DNA of 64,000 nucleotides from contig NZ_VZPV01000001.1 of the NCBI RefSeq assembly GCF_008801405.1, positions 2,914,001 through 2,978,000 on the forward strand, written 5' to 3'. This stretch comes from Ralstonia insidiosa (GTDB lineage: Bacteria; Pseudomonadota; Gammaproteobacteria; Burkholderiales; Burkholderiaceae). The position numbers and the translations under genes are program-made. The notes under the pieces are model-generated. The model made no database searches, was not told where the DNA came from, and saw only the letters and a program-made list of their open reading frames with translations. Shown piece by piece: positions 62,181 to 64,000 of the stretch; position 1 is the first letter of the stretch; each line of letters starts with the position of its first letter.

Positions 62181-63503
62181 ATGGCCCTCACCACTCCACC
62201 GCTGGGTAGCGCAAGCACCCTGTCGCAATCTGCAAGTGATTTCGAAGAAGCCACCTACCGCAAGGTGACGTGGCGCCTGGTTCCGTTTCTGCTGCTGTGC
62301 TACGTGGTCGCGTATCTCGACCGCGTGAATGTCGGCTTTGCCAAGCTGCAGATGCTCAACGACCTGAAGTTCAGCGAGACCATCTACGGGCTGGGCGCGG
62401 GCATCTTCTTCATCGGCTACTTCCTCTTCGAGGTGCCGAGCAATGTGATCCTGCATCGCGTGGGGGCACGCATGTGGATCGCGCGGATCATGATCTCGTG
62501 GGGCCTCATCTCGGCGGCCATGATGTTCGTGACCACGCCGGCCATGTTCTACGTGATGCGCTTCCTGCTGGGGCTGGCCGAGGCCGGTTTCTTCCCGGGC
62601 ATCATCCTGTACCTCACCTATTGGTATCCGGCGCAGCGACGCGGGCGCACCACCACGTTCTTCATGACGGCGGTGGCGCTCTCAGGGGTGATCGGCGGGC
62701 CGCTGTCGGGCTGGGCGATGACCGCCTTTGCAGGCAAGTACGGCCTGGCCGGCTGGCAGTGGATGTTCTTGATCGAAGGCATTCCGTCGGTCATCGTCGG
62801 CGTCGTCGTGCTGCTCTACCTCGATGACCGCATCAGCCACGCCAAGTGGCTGACCGCTGATGAAAAGGCCCTGCTCACCCGCAACATCGCCGCAGAAGAC
62901 GCGGAGAAAGAAGACCCGCCTATCGGCACGGTCCTGTCCAGCCCGCGTATGTGGCTGATGAGCGGGATCTACTTCACCTTCGTGATGGGCTTGTATGGCG
63001 TGAGCTTCTGGCTGCCGACGCTGATCAAGCAGACCGGTGTAGCCGATCCGTTCTCGGTGGGCCTGCTGACGGCGATTCCGTATGGCGCGGCCGTCATCGC
63101 CATGATCCTGGTCGCCCGCAGCGCAGACCGCACGCGCGAACGCCGCTGGCATATCGCCATTCCGGCCGTGGCGGGCGCGATTGGGCTGGTGCTCTCTGCC
63201 GTCTGGCACACCAACACCACGCTGGCGATGGCTGCGCTCACGCTCGGCACCATGGGCATCCTGACCACGCTGCCGCTGTTCTGGAGCCTGCCGACCGCGT
63301 TTCTGGCCGGTACGGGCGCAGCGGCGGGCATTGCGCTCATCAACTCGCTGGGCAACCTGGCGGGCTTCATTAGCCCCTACGCCGTGGGCTGGCTGAAAGA
63401 CGCCACCAAGAGCACCGATTCCGGCATGTACATGCTGGCTGCGTCGATGGTGCTGGGGGCGATCCTCACGCTGTCGGTGCCGGCATCGAAGGTGAACAAG
63501 TAG
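62181..63503 (+). CDS. MFS transporter, anion:cation symporter (ACS) family
   Basis: 440 aa, twelve predicted helices. Segments LLCYVVAYLDRVNVGFAKLQ and GAGIFFIGYFLFEVPSNVIL, with LGLAEAGFFPGIILYLTYWY, are signatures of the ACS family that imports organic anions such as tartrate, phthalate, galactarate and 4-hydroxyphenylacetate. CTCAGGAGACCCG before the ATG. It follows the SDR gene by 135 bp on the same strand; uptake of the substrate of the two dehydrogenases is a plausible role. Confidence 0.9.
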   Translation: MALTTPPLGSASTLSQSASDFEEATYRKVTWRLVPFLLLCYVVAYLDRVNVGFAKLQMLNDLKFSETIYGLGAGIFFIGYFLFEVPSNVILHRVGARMWIARIMISWGLISAAMMFVTTPAMFYVMRFLLGLAEAGFFPGIILYLTYWYPAQRRGRTTTFFMTAVALSGVIGGPLSGWAMTAFAGKYGLAGWQWMFLIEGIPSVIVGVVVLLYLDDRISHAKWLTADEKALLTRNIAAEDAEKEDPPIGTVLSSPRMWLMSGIYFTFVMGLYGVSFWLPTLIKQTGVADPFSVGLLTAIPYGAAVIAMILVARSADRTRERRWHIAIPAVAGAIGLVLSAVWHTNTTLAMAALTLGTMGILTTLPLFWSLPTAFLAGTGAAAGIALINSLGNLAGFISPYAVGWLKDATKSTDSGMYMLAASMVLGAILTLSVPASKVNK

Positions 63504-63534
63504 GCATCACCCGCATCACGAAACCCAGGCAACA

Positions 63535-63560
63535 AAGAAAAGGCCGGGATCTCCCGGCCT
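63535..63560 (-). terminator. Terminator between the MFS gene and convergent hemY
   Basis: AGGCCGGG (63541-63548) pairs with CCCGGCCT (63553-63560). On the minus strand the hairpin is followed by TTTCTTTG, so it mainly serves hemY. Confidence 0.65.
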
Positions 63561-63563
63561 TGT

Positions 63564-64000
63564 TCATTTCACGGCAAGCAATGCGCTCTGCCGGTAGTGG
63601 CGCTGGGCCTCTTCCGGCCGCTCAGTTTGCTCGTACATCTGCGCGAGCACCAAGTGCGCATGGGCACGCAGGTTGCCGTGGTGATCGGCATCTGCATACT
63701 TCAGCGCCGACTCCAGGCTCGACTGCGCCTTGCCCCAGAGCTGCTCCTTGAAGCAGAGCATGCCGAGCGTGTAGAACAGGTCCGCATCCACCGGATGCTG
63801 GGCGAGCCATTTCTCGGCTTGCTGGATCAGCGGCAGCGCCTTGCCGGGCACCGCACAATCCGCATAGCGGCGGATCAGGCGGCCATCCCAATGCGCTTTC
63901 AGGCCTTCTTCGACGATGCGCTTGGCGTCATCGGTACGGTCCAGCTGCGCGAAGTACAGTGCGGCCAGCGAGGCGATGCGCGGCGAGCGGCGCTCCTCCG
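63564..64000 (-). CDS. hemY: HemY-like TPR protein, C-terminal part (5' end outside window)
   Basis: About 145 codons are visible and the frame is still open at the window edge. The sequence is a series of TPR-like helices (SPRIASLAALYFAQLDRTDD, HPVDADLFYTLGMLCF, HAHLVLAQMYEQTERPEEAQ). This corresponds to the C-terminal half of HemY of beta- and gammaproteobacteria, an inner-membrane protein usually encoded after hemC, hemD and hemX. The N-terminal membrane helices that would confirm it lie outside. HemY is associated with late haem biosynthesis; its exact role is unclear. Confidence 0.75.
   Translation of the reverse strand, partial: EERRSPRIASLAALYFAQLDRTDDAKRIVEEGLKAHWDGRLIRRYADCAVPGKALPLIQQAEKWLAQHPVDADLFYTLGMLCFKEQLWGKAQSSLESALKYADADHHGNLRAHAHLVLAQMYEQTERPEEAQRHYRQSALLAVK

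Overview
The window looks like a chromosomal segment of a high-GC betaproteobacterium, most probably Ralstonia or a close relative. This is inferred from the strong G/C third-position bias, OmpC-type Burkholderiales porins, a complete pel exopolysaccharide operon, and the gene order trxB / ftsK-lolA-rarA-serS. No rRNA genes, CRISPR arrays, prophage structural genes or complete transposons are visible.

Layout. 1-12 kb: the 3' end of a porin, an RcnB-like periplasmic protein, a universal stress protein, a LysE exporter, a sulfite-oxidase-like pair (sorA/sorB), a run of minus-strand metabolic genes (TusA-like, Nudix, threonine aldolase, tautomerase, class II aldolase, MFS), a divergent LysR gene, and an NfeD protease with its slipin partner. 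12.3-12.8 kb: a 444-bp nested inverted-repeat structure with perfect 53-bp arms. 12.9-25.9 kb: the complete pelABCDEFG operon on the minus strand, translationally coupled at several junctions. 26-34 kb: a CNNM/CBS transporter, a MerR gene and its carboxymuconolactone-decarboxylase-family partner, two divergent Ala/Pro- and His/Lys-rich small exported proteins, a phosphatase-superfamily enzyme, MipA/OmpV, a HAD hydrolase and a coiled-coil protein. 34-39 kb: a putative purine-related cluster (adenine-deaminase-like amidohydrolase, YczE-type membrane protein, porin) with a divergent LysR gene. 39-52 kb: tRNA-Ser(CGA), serS, rarA, lolA and ftsK, with two insertions. One is an accessory ureohydrolase/transporter/LysR module between rarA and lolA; the other is a 3.08-kb foreign element inside rarA itself. 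52-64 kb: trxB, Smr, TRIC, glnB, a methyltransferase, nadE, a FemAB/GNAT-like protein, ppa, an aldehyde dehydrogenase-SDR-MFS cluster and the 3' end of hemY.

Most interesting feature. The chromosomal rarA (mgsA) gene is split in its conserved HRFNKSQQD coding segment by an element bounded by an 8-bp direct repeat (TTGTTGAA, 41527-41534 and 44611-44618). Removing one repeat plus the insert restores a perfectly in-frame 449-codon rarA. The element has much lower GC. It carries an N-terminal recombinase-like fragment, a decayed HEN-type relaxase gene, and a full-length, uninterrupted second rarA (434 aa) oriented so that the host rarA promoter and truncated 5' fragment read straight into it. The fragment's stop codon overlaps the replacement gene's start in the string ATGCCTGA. 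This looks like an integrative, mobilizable-type element that breaks an important gene and supplies a replacement under the captured promoter. Only the replacement gene has stayed intact while the mobility genes decayed.
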